Notes: a model not told the origin generated them from the sequence alone. A DNA stretch of 10,528 bases from JAQAZP01 sp032127265 (GCA_032127265.1 JAQAZP010000361.1:1-10528), one strand, 5' to 3'. Positions 1 to 7,717 are shown, numbered from the stretch's first letter. Made by a program: numbers and translations.

Positions 1-674
1 ACCAGCCGGTCCAGCGCGGCTTCGACCTCCGTGTCGAGCGCGTTCCGGTTGACCCGCCCGGGCAGCAGATCGTTGACCGCGGCCAGCCGGACATCCGGCT
101 GGCGGAACGATTCAGCAGACAATCCGGCCAGGCCAAGGCGCCAGTTGTCGAGCAGCGGGTCAGCAGGCAGACGGATATGAAAAACGCGTCCGGGGTTGAG
201 GCGCTGCATCAATTCGAGGCTCCGCTCGCGGTAGCGACCGGGCCCGACCGACGGCCTGGCCGCCGCTGCCGCTTCCACGCCCGCCCCTTCCAGGCCGGCG
301 AGAAAGGCCTCGTATTCACTGTTCTGGGTCAGCTCGATGACTCCCCGGTCAACCAGTTCGCGGTACAGATTCCGGCGGAGGATCAGGTCCTCGAGATAAT
401 TCTCCACCTGCTGCCGGCCGAGCACCACGGTCAGGCGCAACTGGTTGCCGCGGCCCAGCACGATGCGGATCCGTTCCGGTTCCTGGCAGCGCGGGGCGAA
501 CCCGGTGTAAAACGACGGCTCGTACCAGTAGAAGTACACACCCTGGGGCGTCCCGGTGTCGGCCCACTGCTGCGCGGAAGCGGACGGAACCGCCGCGGCC
601 AGGCAGGCCAGCGCCAGGGCGACACCGCACCCACAGCGAACCATCCTCTTCTCCGCACCAGACAGAATCTTCAT
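1..674 (-). CDS. Exported protein of unknown family, C-terminus cut by window edge
   Basis: The frame is open from an ATG at 674 to the left edge and gives 224 complete codons without a stop. The N-terminus looks like a Sec signal peptide: a short basic stretch (K2, K9, R10, R13), a hydrophobic core around residues 16-30 (ALALACLAAAVP) and a probable cleavage after SASA, residue 34. The mature part begins QQWADTGTPQGVYFYWYEPS and is followed by a charged, probably helical stretch (residues 88-135). I do not recognise a family and assign no function. The start is supported by GAGG at 682-685, seven bases upstream, and by the ATGA overlap with the stop of the upstream dikinase-like gene, which implies translational coupling and co-transcription. 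A later ATG at codon 11 would shorten the basic region and has less support. It is probably a periplasmic or secreted partner of the upstream gene product (inference from coupling and shared export signals). Confidence 0.8.
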   Translation of the reverse strand, partial: MKILSGAEKRMVRCGCGVALALACLAAAVPSASAQQWADTGTPQGVYFYWYEPSFYTGFAPRCQEPERIRIVLGRGNQLRLTVVLGRQQVENYLEDLILRRNLYRELVDRGVIELTQNSEYEAFLAGLEGAGVEAAAAARPSVGPGRYRERSLELMQRLNPGRVFHIRLPADPLLDNWRLGLAGLSAESFRQPDVRLAAVNDLLPGRVNRNALDTEVEAALDRL

Positions 675-3600
675 CGTACAGCCTCGCTCAATGTGATCAT
701 TGTCTTCGCCCCGGGGCCCATGCGATCCAACTCGCGCAGCGCCGGGATATTGGCGACCTCGTCATTTCCCACGAAAGGCCTGACCTGGAAGAGCCAGAGC
801 TTCCCGTTGTTGAATCCGTATTCCACGTCCCAGGGCCGTGCGTTGCCCGATGGGTCGAGGACCGGCTTCAGCGCCGAGGTCAACGTCGCCGCCGCCGCCG
901 TGAGCTGCTCCAGTTCCTTTTCTTCAAGCACTGCCGGCCTGCCGGTGGACGCCGTGATCTCGCTGCCGCCGTCGGGCCGGAGCAGCCTCCGCCAGGGTGA
1001 CTTGAACTGCGTCAGCAGCTCCACACCCGAAGCCGACCAGAGGATTGTTTCGGCGGACGTCCCGTCCACCGCCCCGCCCACCCCCTCCGAGGTGGCGGCC
1101 AACAACCGCGACGCGTCGCCGGTCTCCGGGTCGGCGGTGATCAGCACCCCCGACTTCTCCGAGGAGACCGACTCGAGAATCACGATCGAGGGCAGGACCC
1201 AGAGCGGCTCGTCGATCAGCGTCTGGCGCCAGGAGAAAGAGCGGTAGGTGAAGGGCGAGGCCCAGACCTCCCGGATCCCGTCGAGGATCCTGCTGAACGA
1301 CCTGAGGTTGAACAGGGTCAGGTTGAGGCCCGCCCCGTTGAAGTTGTCCAGGTCCTCGACGTTGGTGTCGCTGCGCACGAAGCAGCCCACCGTCTCCTCC
1401 TCGTGGTGGCCGAGGAAGAGACCCTGGCGGCGGAACTCCCGGCGCAAGGCCTCGCGGAATTCGGGGGCCGGCGGCGTGGAGCGGATGGAGTGGCGGATGA
1501 TCTCGAGCCGGGGGCGGATCCACGCCGCCAATTCCTCCTCCGTCGTACCGGCGGGCACCAGCCGCCCGAAGAACTCCCCGTAGGTCCGCTCGACAAAGCC
1601 GGGCAGCGGCTCGCCGTCCGCGGCCAGCGCGCGGGCCTTTAGTTCGCCCGGGACCGAGACCACCGCGCGCTGGTAGTGCTCGTGGTAGATACCGAAGGGC
1701 AGCACCACCCCCCGGGTCACCCGGCCGGGGAAGATGCGCTTGAGTTCACCGAGAAACGCCGCCTTGGGCCCGTAGCGGGCACCGGATTCAGAGCGTCGGG
1801 CGGCGGCCAGGTCGATCGGGGCACGATCACCCAGTTCGAGCCGCTGCACGTCGATACGCAGCTTCGGTCCCGCCTGCCCCAGTGCGCCGTCCGCGGCCCG
1901 CTTGCGGTTGCGGTTGAACTCGGCCACCAGCCGGCGCTCCTGGTCGGTCATCGCCGACGCCCGCTTGAGCACCACCCGGCCGCCCGGGGTGACGAGGTAG
2001 AGCACCCGCTCCCCGTCGAGCGGGCGGAGCCGCTGAAAGGCACCGGGTGAAAGGACCGCATTGGGAATACCCAGCGCCCGGGCCAGCAGCTGGACGTGGG
2101 AAACGACGTTGCCCTCACCCATGGTGAGGATGCCGGCGGCCGGTTCGAGCTCCGCCGGCGTCTCGATCAGCGCAAGAACCTGGTCGCGGGTGTAGGACCC
2201 GTGCGCCGGGATGACCCGAAGTTCGGCAAGCGCGAGGCCGGGGTTGAGCGCCTTGACGCCGGACTGCACCGCCTCACCGGCCAGCACGTGGTCCACCCCC
2301 AGACCGGCGGAGACATGTTCGATCAGCTTGCGGGAAAATCCGGCGTAGGGCAGCAGCGGCGAGGCGCGGAGAATATCGTCACCGACATACGCAACTTCCG
2401 GCATCACCGCCGTCCAGGCGGCCATCACCTCGGCAAAGGAGAAGCGTACCGTGCTCTGGGCCCACTCGGCGACCCGTTCGGTCCGCTTCAACGCGCGATA
2501 CAGTTCCAGCCGCCGATGCTCGGGCTTCGATTTCAATCGCTCCAGATCGGCCACCGCGGCGTCCATCTCCCTCCCGCTCAGCAAACCGCTGCCGTATGCG
2601 GCCCGGGTGAGGGCCGCCAGCAGATCGAGGTATCGCCCGATGGACAGCGGCGCCTCCGCTTCGAGCAGGCCGGTGCAGCGGGTCTGGATCACCGCCGCGG
2701 CGGTGATGCTCAGATCGATCAGCCGGCGGGCATCCGCGGGGATAGCCCGGCGCGACGAAACCGCCCGCCGGCTCTCGGCCATCAAGTTGCCGAGGGCGAT
2801 TACCTGGTCTGCGGGATCAGCCGAATTGTCCGGCAGCAGAGCGGCCATCGATCCGCGCAGCGCCGGATCGCCGAACGTCTCGATCTGCCGCTGGAGATCA
2901 TCCGGACCGAGCCGGGTCAGTTTCTCCAGTTCGCCGATCAGTTCATCGTACGGGGCGCGGTCCGCCGCCGGCGGCAGCCCGTCCCTGAACGCCGTGACCT
3001 TCGGGATCAGCGAGGCGGACAGCTGGTTGTGGATCGCGTCGCGCAACGGCTTGAACGCCGGCCGGCCGGCTTGCAATCGGGAGGAGAGCGCACGGACCCG
3101 GTCGATGCGCCCCAGGTCCCGGCGGACGAAAAACCGCCGCTGCAGTTCGTAGGCCAGCAGGTAGTGCCGGAAATCGTCGAATGAGGGCAGGCCGAGATAG
3201 CGCTCGAAAAACTGCGGGGCGGCCACCGCCTCGTACTCCGCACCGGCCAGCCCGCCGTAAGCCCGCAACTCGGCGAACTTGTGTCCGGGGTGTGTTTCCA
3301 CGAAGTAGTTTTCGAGGATGTAGCCCCGGACCAAGTCGTGGTGGTCGCCGAAACTGTCCCACTGGTAGAGGTCGCGGGCGAAGAGGTTGCCGATGTGCAG
3401 CCCGTGGCGCCCCAGCGCTTCGGCCCAGGGGGCCCGGAAGGCCGAGCAGAACCGAAAACCCTTCGACCCGCACGGCTGGGGGAGCACCCGGCCGTCGGCG
3501 CCGGTGACCGGGACCAGTGTCCCGTCCTCGCAGAGGCACATGTTCTGGGTGTAGGGCCCCTTCAATTTGCCGACGCAGAGCTGGTAATTCTCCCGGATGC

Positions 3601-3700
3601 TCTTCAGTTCGGCATCGCCGAGGCTGGCGGCGGACGAAGGCGCCGGAACAGCAATCAGCAGGGCCCAGGCGATGAGTGAGCTGGCGAAAGCGGAGCGCAT
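671..3700 (-). CDS. Exported dikinase-like protein: phosphohistidine domain plus PPDK/PEP-synthase-type ATP-binding domain
   Basis: A 1009-residue protein. Residues 1-24 form a Sec signal peptide (R2, hydrophobic core SLIAWALLIAV, cleavage near PSSA|AS; no lipobox cysteine). Residues 25-500 are a mostly helical region I do not recognise, with five cysteines near the start (C42, C55, C57, C77, C85). Residues 523-549 match the PEP-utilising mobile domain (TMGEG..VSHVQLLARALGIP), with H535 as the expected phosphate-carrying histidine. Residues 644-975 match the PPDK/PpsA ATP-binding domain: GPKAAFLGEL (644-653), VRSDTNVEDL (775-784), VWASPFTYRSFSWR (812-825), a GVLITADPETG strand (851-861), EGVGG (872-876) and the closing LFQVRP (970-975). 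There is no PEP/pyruvate barrel. In PpsA and PPDK the ATP domain comes first; the His-then-ATP order seen here is that of glucan/phosphoglucan water dikinases. The phosphate acceptor is unknown. The start is supported by GGAAGGG (3708-3714), seven bases upstream. The stop overlaps the next start as ATGA. Family assignment is confident; substrate and compartment are inferred. Confidence 0.9.
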   Translation of the reverse strand: MRSAFASSLIAWALLIAVPAPSSAASLGDAELKSIRENYQLCVGKLKGPYTQNMCLCEDGTLVPVTGADGRVLPQPCGSKGFRFCSAFRAPWAEALGRHGLHIGNLFARDLYQWDSFGDHHDLVRGYILENYFVETHPGHKFAELRAYGGLAGAEYEAVAAPQFFERYLGLPSFDDFRHYLLAYELQRRFFVRRDLGRIDRVRALSSRLQAGRPAFKPLRDAIHNQLSASLIPKVTAFRDGLPPAADRAPYDELIGELEKLTRLGPDDLQRQIETFGDPALRGSMAALLPDNSADPADQVIALGNLMAESRRAVSSRRAIPADARRLIDLSITAAAVIQTRCTGLLEAEAPLSIGRYLDLLAALTRAAYGSGLLSGREMDAAVADLERLKSKPEHRRLELYRALKRTERVAEWAQSTVRFSFAEVMAAWTAVMPEVAYVGDDILRASPLLPYAGFSRKLIEHVSAGLGVDHVLAGEAVQSGVKALNPGLALAELRVIPAHGSYTRDQVLALIETPAELEPAAGILTMGEGNVVSHVQLLARALGIPNAVLSPGAFQRLRPLDGERVLYLVTPGGRVVLKRASAMTDQERRLVAEFNRNRKRAADGALGQAGPKLRIDVQRLELGDRAPIDLAAARRSESGARYGPKAAFLGELKRIFPGRVTRGVVLPFGIYHEHYQRAVVSVPGELKARALAADGEPLPGFVERTYGEFFGRLVPAGTTEEELAAWIRPRLEIIRHSIRSTPPAPEFREALRREFRRQGLFLGHHEEETVGCFVRSDTNVEDLDNFNGAGLNLTLFNLRSFSRILDGIREVWASPFTYRSFSWRQTLIDEPLWVLPSIVILESVSSEKSGVLITADPETGDASRLLAATSEGVGGAVDGTSAETILWSASGVELLTQFKSPWRRLLRPDGGSEITASTGRPAVLEEKELEQLTAAAATLTSALKPVLDPSGNARPWDVEYGFNNGKLWLFQVRPFVGNDEVANIPALRELDRMGPGAKTMITLSEAVR

Positions 3701-3722
3701 GTTTCATCCCTTCCACTGAACC

Positions 3723-3778
3723 GCCGTGCCGGCTTCCGTAAATCCCTGCCCGGGGCAGGCATCACGGAGCGTCACGGC
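3723..3778 (-). other. Nested stem-loop between permease and dikinase-like gene
   Basis: Three stems nest around one axis: GCCGTG (3723-3728) with CACGGC (3773-3778); TCCGT (3735-3739) with ACGGA (3764-3768); and CCTGCC (3745-3750) with GGCAGG (3754-3759) around a 3-base loop. That is 17 paired positions with two internal loops. The element overlaps the permease stop codon (3772-3774) and ends 8 bases before the Shine-Dalgarno of the dikinase-like gene. No U-tract follows on the transcribed strand, so it is not a standard intrinsic terminator. In the mRNA it could act as a processing or stability element, or tune expression between the two genes; that role is inference. Confidence 0.45.
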
Positions 3779-5277
3779 AGCTTGTCGTCGGGCTGGCCCG
3801 CCCCTCCCTCTTCCCCCGGCGTGCGCATGGTGTTGCGCATCGCTTCCAGGGGGAGGAAGAAGAGGCTGAACAGGCCCCCGATGGACGAGAAATTTTTCAG
3901 ATCCCGGCGCATGGCGATCATCATCTCGTTGATCACCCGGCTTTTGTCCACTTCACCAACCTCCCGTACGCGGACCAGGAACCGCAGGGAAACATACCCG
4001 AGGATAAAGGCCAGGAAAAAGAAAAAATCCCAGTGGCTGAAACTGAGCGCCTGCAGTTCGAGATCGCGGACCGGGCTGTGCCACGAAATGGTCAGGGCGA
4101 ACTTGCGCACGGCAAAAAAATCGGCGAAGGTGCCGCCGATCACCGGTGCAATGCCGGCGGCCAGACTGTTGACCATGGTCCGCGCGGCGAGGTATGAGGT
4201 GGCTTCCCCTTTCGGGGCCAGCTTGAGCACGATGTTCCCTGAGGCGAAGCTGGTACCCGCAGTGGCGAAACCCAGAACGATGTGAATGACCACCAGCAGC
4301 GGCACGGTGAGGAAGTAGCGATCAGGCATGGTGGTGAAGGTCCAGGCCAGCAGGCAGAGCAGGAACGCCGGAACGCAGACCCGCAGCACGGCCTTGTTGC
4401 TGAACTTGTCGGCGATAGCGCCCCACTTCTCCATGAAAACCAGGCTGACCAGCTGGCTCAGCACGCCGAGGAAGATGACGAACCAGAGGTCGAGGCCGAT
4501 CCGCTTGAGCATGTAGACGGTGAAGAACGGGACGGCCAGGTTGACCGCGAAGCTCCAGGAGCCGAGAAAGGCCAGCAGCCTCCTGAAGTCCTGATCCTGA
4601 AACGGCGTCCTGATCAGCGCGAGAAACGGCCTGCCCGACGGCGTCATCACCGGTTCCGGGATCCGGGTCATGAACCAGATCGAGACCAGGCCGCAGAGAA
4701 AACCCAGCGTGAACAGGATCGAGTAGGCATAGACCGCATGCTGCGGCACGGCACTGCCCCACCAGTCGACGAAGTAGCCGGCGACCAGCCCCAGCACCAC
4801 GGACACCGCCGCGGCATAGCGCGTTCTCCGCGAGAAGAACTCGCCGATCCGATTCTCGGGGACCACGTCGCGAAGAATGGTGATCATGCTCAGGTTGGCC
4901 ACGGAGAGAAAGACGCCGCGGATGGTGAACCCAATGAGGAAGAGGATGAGGCCCCAACGGCCGGTGAAGAACAGCGGGACCAGCGCGATGAGCAGCCACT
5001 GGGACCGGCCGAGAAGCGCGCCCGCGGTATAGAGCAGTTTTCGCCGGCGCACCCTTTCGATGAGGTAGACCGACGGGAGCTGGAGCAGCTGCATGAACGC
5101 CGGGATGCCGGCGAGGATGCCGATAATGAAGTTCGAAGCGCCCAGGTCGAGGGCAAAGGCGATGAGAAAGGCCCCGCCGGTGAGCGTGGCCAGAGCTTCC
5201 GCGGCCATGCCCTCGCGAAGCGAGAGCTTGAGCGCCCTCCCGGTTTCAGCATCGATCTGGTCACCACTGGATATCAT
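3772..5277 (-). CDS. Major facilitator superfamily (MFS) permease
   Basis: A polytopic membrane protein of 501 residues from the ATG at 5277. About twelve hydrophobic segments are visible, beginning with TLTGGAFLIAFALDLG and GIPAFMQLLQLPSVYLI. Basic loops resemble the MFS motif-A positions after TM2 (ERVRRRK) and in the second half (KWGAIADKFSNK). This pattern supports a proton- or gradient-driven inner-membrane transporter, but the substrate cannot be read from the sequence. The C-terminal ~60 residues form a charged tail with a hydrophobic patch (GGLFSLFFLP). The frame extends upstream to a TTG at 5409 with AAGAGG four bases before it. I reject that extension because only 17 of its 43 codons after the TTG end in G or C, unlike the strongly GC-ending genes here, and it encodes an odd GGGGGWW stretch. 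The ATG start has only a weak ribosome site. It is the first gene of the minus-strand block, 71 bp before the dikinase-like gene, so co-transcription is likely. Confidence 0.85.
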   Translation of the reverse strand: MISSGDQIDAETGRALKLSLREGMAAEALATLTGGAFLIAFALDLGASNFIIGILAGIPAFMQLLQLPSVYLIERVRRRKLLYTAGALLGRSQWLLIALVPLFFTGRWGLILFLIGFTIRGVFLSVANLSMITILRDVVPENRIGEFFSRRTRYAAAVSVVLGLVAGYFVDWWGSAVPQHAVYAYSILFTLGFLCGLVSIWFMTRIPEPVMTPSGRPFLALIRTPFQDQDFRRLLAFLGSWSFAVNLAVPFFTVYMLKRIGLDLWFVIFLGVLSQLVSLVFMEKWGAIADKFSNKAVLRVCVPAFLLCLLAWTFTTMPDRYFLTVPLLVVIHIVLGFATAGTSFASGNIVLKLAPKGEATSYLAARTMVNSLAAGIAPVIGGTFADFFAVRKFALTISWHSPVRDLELQALSFSHWDFFFFLAFILGYVSLRFLVRVREVGEVDKSRVINEMMIAMRRDLKNFSSIGGLFSLFFLPLEAMRNTMRTPGEEGGAGQPDDKLP

Positions 5278-5410
5278 AGCTTGATCGCCGAAATTAAGAT
5301 TGAATGCTCCGGTTCGAAGATGGTGTGCGTAATCCACCGTATCATGCCATGAGAATGACCTAAATATCCACCAACCGCCACCGCCACCAGACCGTGCTGA
5401 TTGCTTCAAG

Positions 5411-5440
5411 TTGCCTCTTTCCGGCCGGATAGACTATCCT
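5411..5440 (+). promoter_or_regulatory. Weak candidate promoter for the SLC12-like transporter
   Basis: TTGCCT (5411-5416) and TATCCT (5435-5440) are separated by 18 bases, each matching four of six sigma-70 consensus positions. Transcription would begin near 5447, about 58 bases before the ATG. The region between the divergent genes (5278-5504) is visibly less GC-rich than the flanking coding sequence. A promoter for the minus-strand permease must lie here too, but I see no convincing one. The match is weak and may be chance. Confidence 0.25.
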
Positions 5441-5504
5441 TTCTTGGTCTCTTTCCCCTGTAAACGAAAGAACAATCTCCCGGGGTCAACGAAGGACCGC
5501 CGCC

Positions 5505-6800
5505 ATGCCCGTCAATGCCAGCGCCCGGAAACTCGGCACCTTTCTAGGTGTGTTCACGCCGACCATGCTGACCATCCTCGGCGTGATCATGTATCTCCGC
5601 TTCGGCTGGCTGGTGGGTCACCTCGGTCTTCTCCGCGCCCTGCTGGCCGTGGGCCTGGCCAACATAATCACCCTGATCACCACGCTCTCCTTTTCCGCCG
5701 TGGCCACCAACACCCGCGTCGGCGCCGGGGGGGCCTACTTCATCATCTCCCGCAGTCTGGGCCTCGAGCTGGGCGGCGCCATCGGCTTCCCGCTCTTCCT
5801 TTCCCAGGCCTTTTCGGTCACGCTGTACGCTTACGGCCTGGCCGAATCGCTACGGCTCTTCTGGCCGGCCCTGCCGCTGCAGGCGGCGGTAATGGTGATC
5901 ATCGCGGTGGTGGCCGCCCTGGCCCTGGTGGGCGCCGAAGCGGCGCTGAAGTCGCAGCTCCCGCTGATGGTCTTCATCGCCGTGTCCATCGGCGCCTTCG
6001 CCGCCGGCGCCATCCTCCGGGCGCCCGGGGCGGGCATCCCGATCATTCCCCCCTCGGGTGAGGTGCCCTTCTGGGCCGGATTTGCCGTGTTCTTTCCCGC
6101 GGTGACCGGAGTGATGGCCGGCCTCGGCCTCTCCGGAGACCTCAAGGACCCGGAGCGCTCCATCCCGCGGGGTTCGCTGCTCGCCGTGCTCACCGGGTTC
6201 GCCATCTACCTGATCATTCCGCTGCTCCTGGTGATCGGCGCCACCCCCGATGAACTGCGAACGAACCCCATGGTCTGGTCCAGTGTGGCGCCGCTGGGAC
6301 CCTGGCTGATCTTTCCCGGTCTCTGGGGCGCCATCTTCTCCTCGGCCGTGTCCTCGATGCTCGGCGCGCCGCGTACCCTCCAGGCCCTTTCCCGGGACCG
6401 GCTGATCCCCCGCTTCTTCGGCCGCCGCACCGGTGGCTGGCGAGAACTGGCGCCGGGGTTCGCCCTCACGGTTATCATCGCCCTGACCGCCGTCTGGCTC
6501 GGGGACCTCAACGCCGTGGCCACGGTGGTCACCATTTTCTTCATCACGGTCTACGGCACGCTGAACATCGTCGCCGCCGCGGAGTCGCTGAGCGGCGACC
6601 CGTCCTGGCGCCCCACGCTACGGGTGCCCTGGCCGGTCAGCCTGGCCGGCGGCCTGGCCTGTGTGGTCGTGATGTTCCTGATCAGCCCATTGGCCGGCAT
6701 CCTGGCCGTCTTTGCCGAACTCTGCCTCTGGCTTTTGCTGACCCGCCGGGAACGGGCCGAGACCTGGGGGGCGCCCGCCGTGGAATCTACGAGTCGCTGA
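5505..6800 (+). CDS. SLC12-type (cation-chloride cotransporter-like) permease, membrane domain; frame ends early
   Basis: A 431-residue membrane protein of the APC superfamily with the LeuT-like fold. Hallmarks of the SLC12/CCC branch are visible: GVFTPTMLTILGVIMYLRFG in TM1 (15-34), the glycine-rich VGAGGAYFIISRSLGLELGG (72-91), and FFPAVTGVMAGLGLSGDLKD (196-215), followed by PERSIPRG. About twelve hydrophobic segments run to residue 412. Members of this family move chloride with Na+ and/or K+, or amino acids in related branches; the ion used here cannot be read. The start ATG has GAAGGA (5491-5496) eight bases upstream. Similarity to the family breaks after W421: the last ten residues (GAPAVESTSR) are out of frame, and the conserved linker and C-terminal domain continue in the -1 frame. 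As written the gene encodes the membrane part only. It is read divergently from the MFS permease. Confidence 0.9.
   Translation: MPVNASARKLGTFLGVFTPTMLTILGVIMYLRFGWLVGHLGLLRALLAVGLANIITLITTLSFSAVATNTRVGAGGAYFIISRSLGLELGGAIGFPLFLSQAFSVTLYAYGLAESLRLFWPALPLQAAVMVIIAVVAALALVGAEAALKSQLPLMVFIAVSIGAFAAGAILRAPGAGIPIIPPSGEVPFWAGFAVFFPAVTGVMAGLGLSGDLKDPERSIPRGSLLAVLTGFAIYLIIPLLLVIGATPDELRTNPMVWSSVAPLGPWLIFPGLWGAIFSSAVSSMLGAPRTLQALSRDRLIPRFFGRRTGGWRELAPGFALTVIIALTAVWLGDLNAVATVVTIFFITVYGTLNIVAAAESLSGDPSWRPTLRVPWPVSLAGGLACVVVMFLISPLAGILAVFAELCLWLLLTRRERAETWGAPAVESTSR
6766..6771 (+). other. Frameshift site in the SLC12-like gene (run of six G)
   Basis: Reading frame 0 up to TGG (W421) and then the -1 frame from 6770 gives a continuous family-like linker, GGARRGIYESLIRRALLQLA, leading into RNWRPHVLVF. 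Adding one G to this run would join the two frames into one protein of about 737 residues. A Gly codon (GGG) can re-pair in the -1 frame here, so slippage is physically possible, but the site is not a canonical tandem-slip heptamer. Confidence 0.75.
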
Positions 6801-6814
6801 TCCGCAGGGCGCTG

Positions 6815-7717
6815 TTGCAGCTGGCCAAGCGCCCGACGAGCGCCCGGAACTGGCGGCCCCATGTCCTGGTCTTCATCTCCGACCCGCTGCTCGGGCTGGA
6901 CCTGATCCGCTTCGGCGGTTGGTTCAGCCAGGGGCGCGGCCTGGTCACCGCCTGCGAGCTGGTGGTGGGCGACCTGGAGGACGAGGATCTGAACCTGGAC
7001 GGGCGGCAGGAGCGGATCGAGACTATTCTCGACCAGGAGGGGCTGGTGGCCTTCGCCGAGGTGGACGTGGTGCGAAACGTGCTGGACGGGATCACCAGCG
7101 TGGCCCAGGCCAACGGCATGGCCGGTCTGCAAAGCAACACCGTGCTCCTCGGCTGGCCCGACGAACGAGCCGTGCTGGTCGAGTTCCTGCACACCATGAA
7201 GCGCCTGGAACGGCTGCACAAGTCGCTGATCATCGGGCGGATCGAACCGCGCCACCTCTACCCGCGGATGGGGATCGAGCGCATGGTCCACGTCTGGTGG
7301 GGCGGCCTGGAGCGGAACAGCGACCTGATGCTGCTGCTGGCCTACCTGCTCACCCGGAACCCGGCCTGGCGCCGGGCCAGGGTCCGGGTGATGAGCGTGG
7401 CCTCCAACGAGCTGATGAAATTGGAGACCGAGCGCCACCTGGCCCGCCTTATCCCGGAGATCAAGATCGACGCCGAACCGCACGTGATCATCAAACCCCG
7501 GGAGATCAGCGTCCGGGACCTGATCCACCGGGAGAGCGCTGACGCCGAGGTGGTCTTCTTCGGGCTCAATACTCCGGAGGAGGGAACTGAACCGGAATAC
7601 GCCGAACGTCTGGAGGAACTGGCAGGCGACCTGCCCACGGTCTTCTTCGTCAAGAACTCGAGCCTGTTCATCGGTGATCTGCTCACCCCGGACAATGACG
7701 AGAACGGAGACGCCTGA
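6815..7717 (+). CDS. C-terminal cytosolic domain of the SLC12-like transporter, separated by a frameshift
   Basis: A soluble 300-residue frame beginning at TTG 6815; homologous sequence actually starts further upstream, at about 6770 in the same frame. It resembles the cytosolic C-terminal domain of cation-chloride cotransporters, an alpha/beta domain related to universal stress proteins that mediates dimerisation and regulation. Features visible: RNWRPHVLVF entry strand, GLQSNTVLLGWP, VWWGGLERNSDLMLLLAYLL, a conserved RVRVMSV strand, ADAEVVFFGL and the closing LPTVFFVKNSSLFIGDLL. The candidate start is a TTG with only AGGG (6806-6809) before it, so independent translation is doubtful. It is best regarded as the other half of the upstream gene. 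Whether it is translated separately, joined by slippage, or split only by a sequencing error cannot be settled here. Confidence 0.8.
   Translation: MQLAKRPTSARNWRPHVLVFISDPLLGLDLIRFGGWFSQGRGLVTACELVVGDLEDEDLNLDGRQERIETILDQEGLVAFAEVDVVRNVLDGITSVAQANGMAGLQSNTVLLGWPDERAVLVEFLHTMKRLERLHKSLIIGRIEPRHLYPRMGIERMVHVWWGGLERNSDLMLLLAYLLTRNPAWRRARVRVMSVASNELMKLETERHLARLIPEIKIDAEPHVIIKPREISVRDLIHRESADAEVVFFGLNTPEEGTEPEYAERLEELAGDLPTVFFVKNSSLFIGDLLTPDNDENGDA

Noticed and set aside
177..1247. Long plus-strand open frame opposite the two leftmost minus-strand genes
   Set aside because: It spans two real genes on the other strand, lacks a ribosome site and recognisable domains, and is a by-product of GC-rich codon use.
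2096..3184. 362-codon plus-strand open frame
   Set aside because: Lies antisense inside the dikinase-like gene; composition rich in R, G, Q and P with no family features.
4282..5352. 356-codon plus-strand open frame
   Set aside because: Antisense to the MFS permease; its extremely charged product (E, D, R, Q) mirrors hydrophobic codons on the other strand.
5278..5409. Upstream extension of the MFS permease to a TTG start with AAGAGG before it
   Set aside because: Only 17 of 43 codons end in G or C, unlike neighbouring genes, and the encoded stretch (GGGGGWW etc.) is not like an MFS N-terminus; it also would consume most of the divergent promoter region.
6766..6771. Programmed -1 ribosomal frameshifting as the definite explanation
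   Set aside because: The zero-frame codons TGG GGG GCG do not form a standard tandem-slip heptamer and a second, opposite indel in glgP favours homopolymer error.
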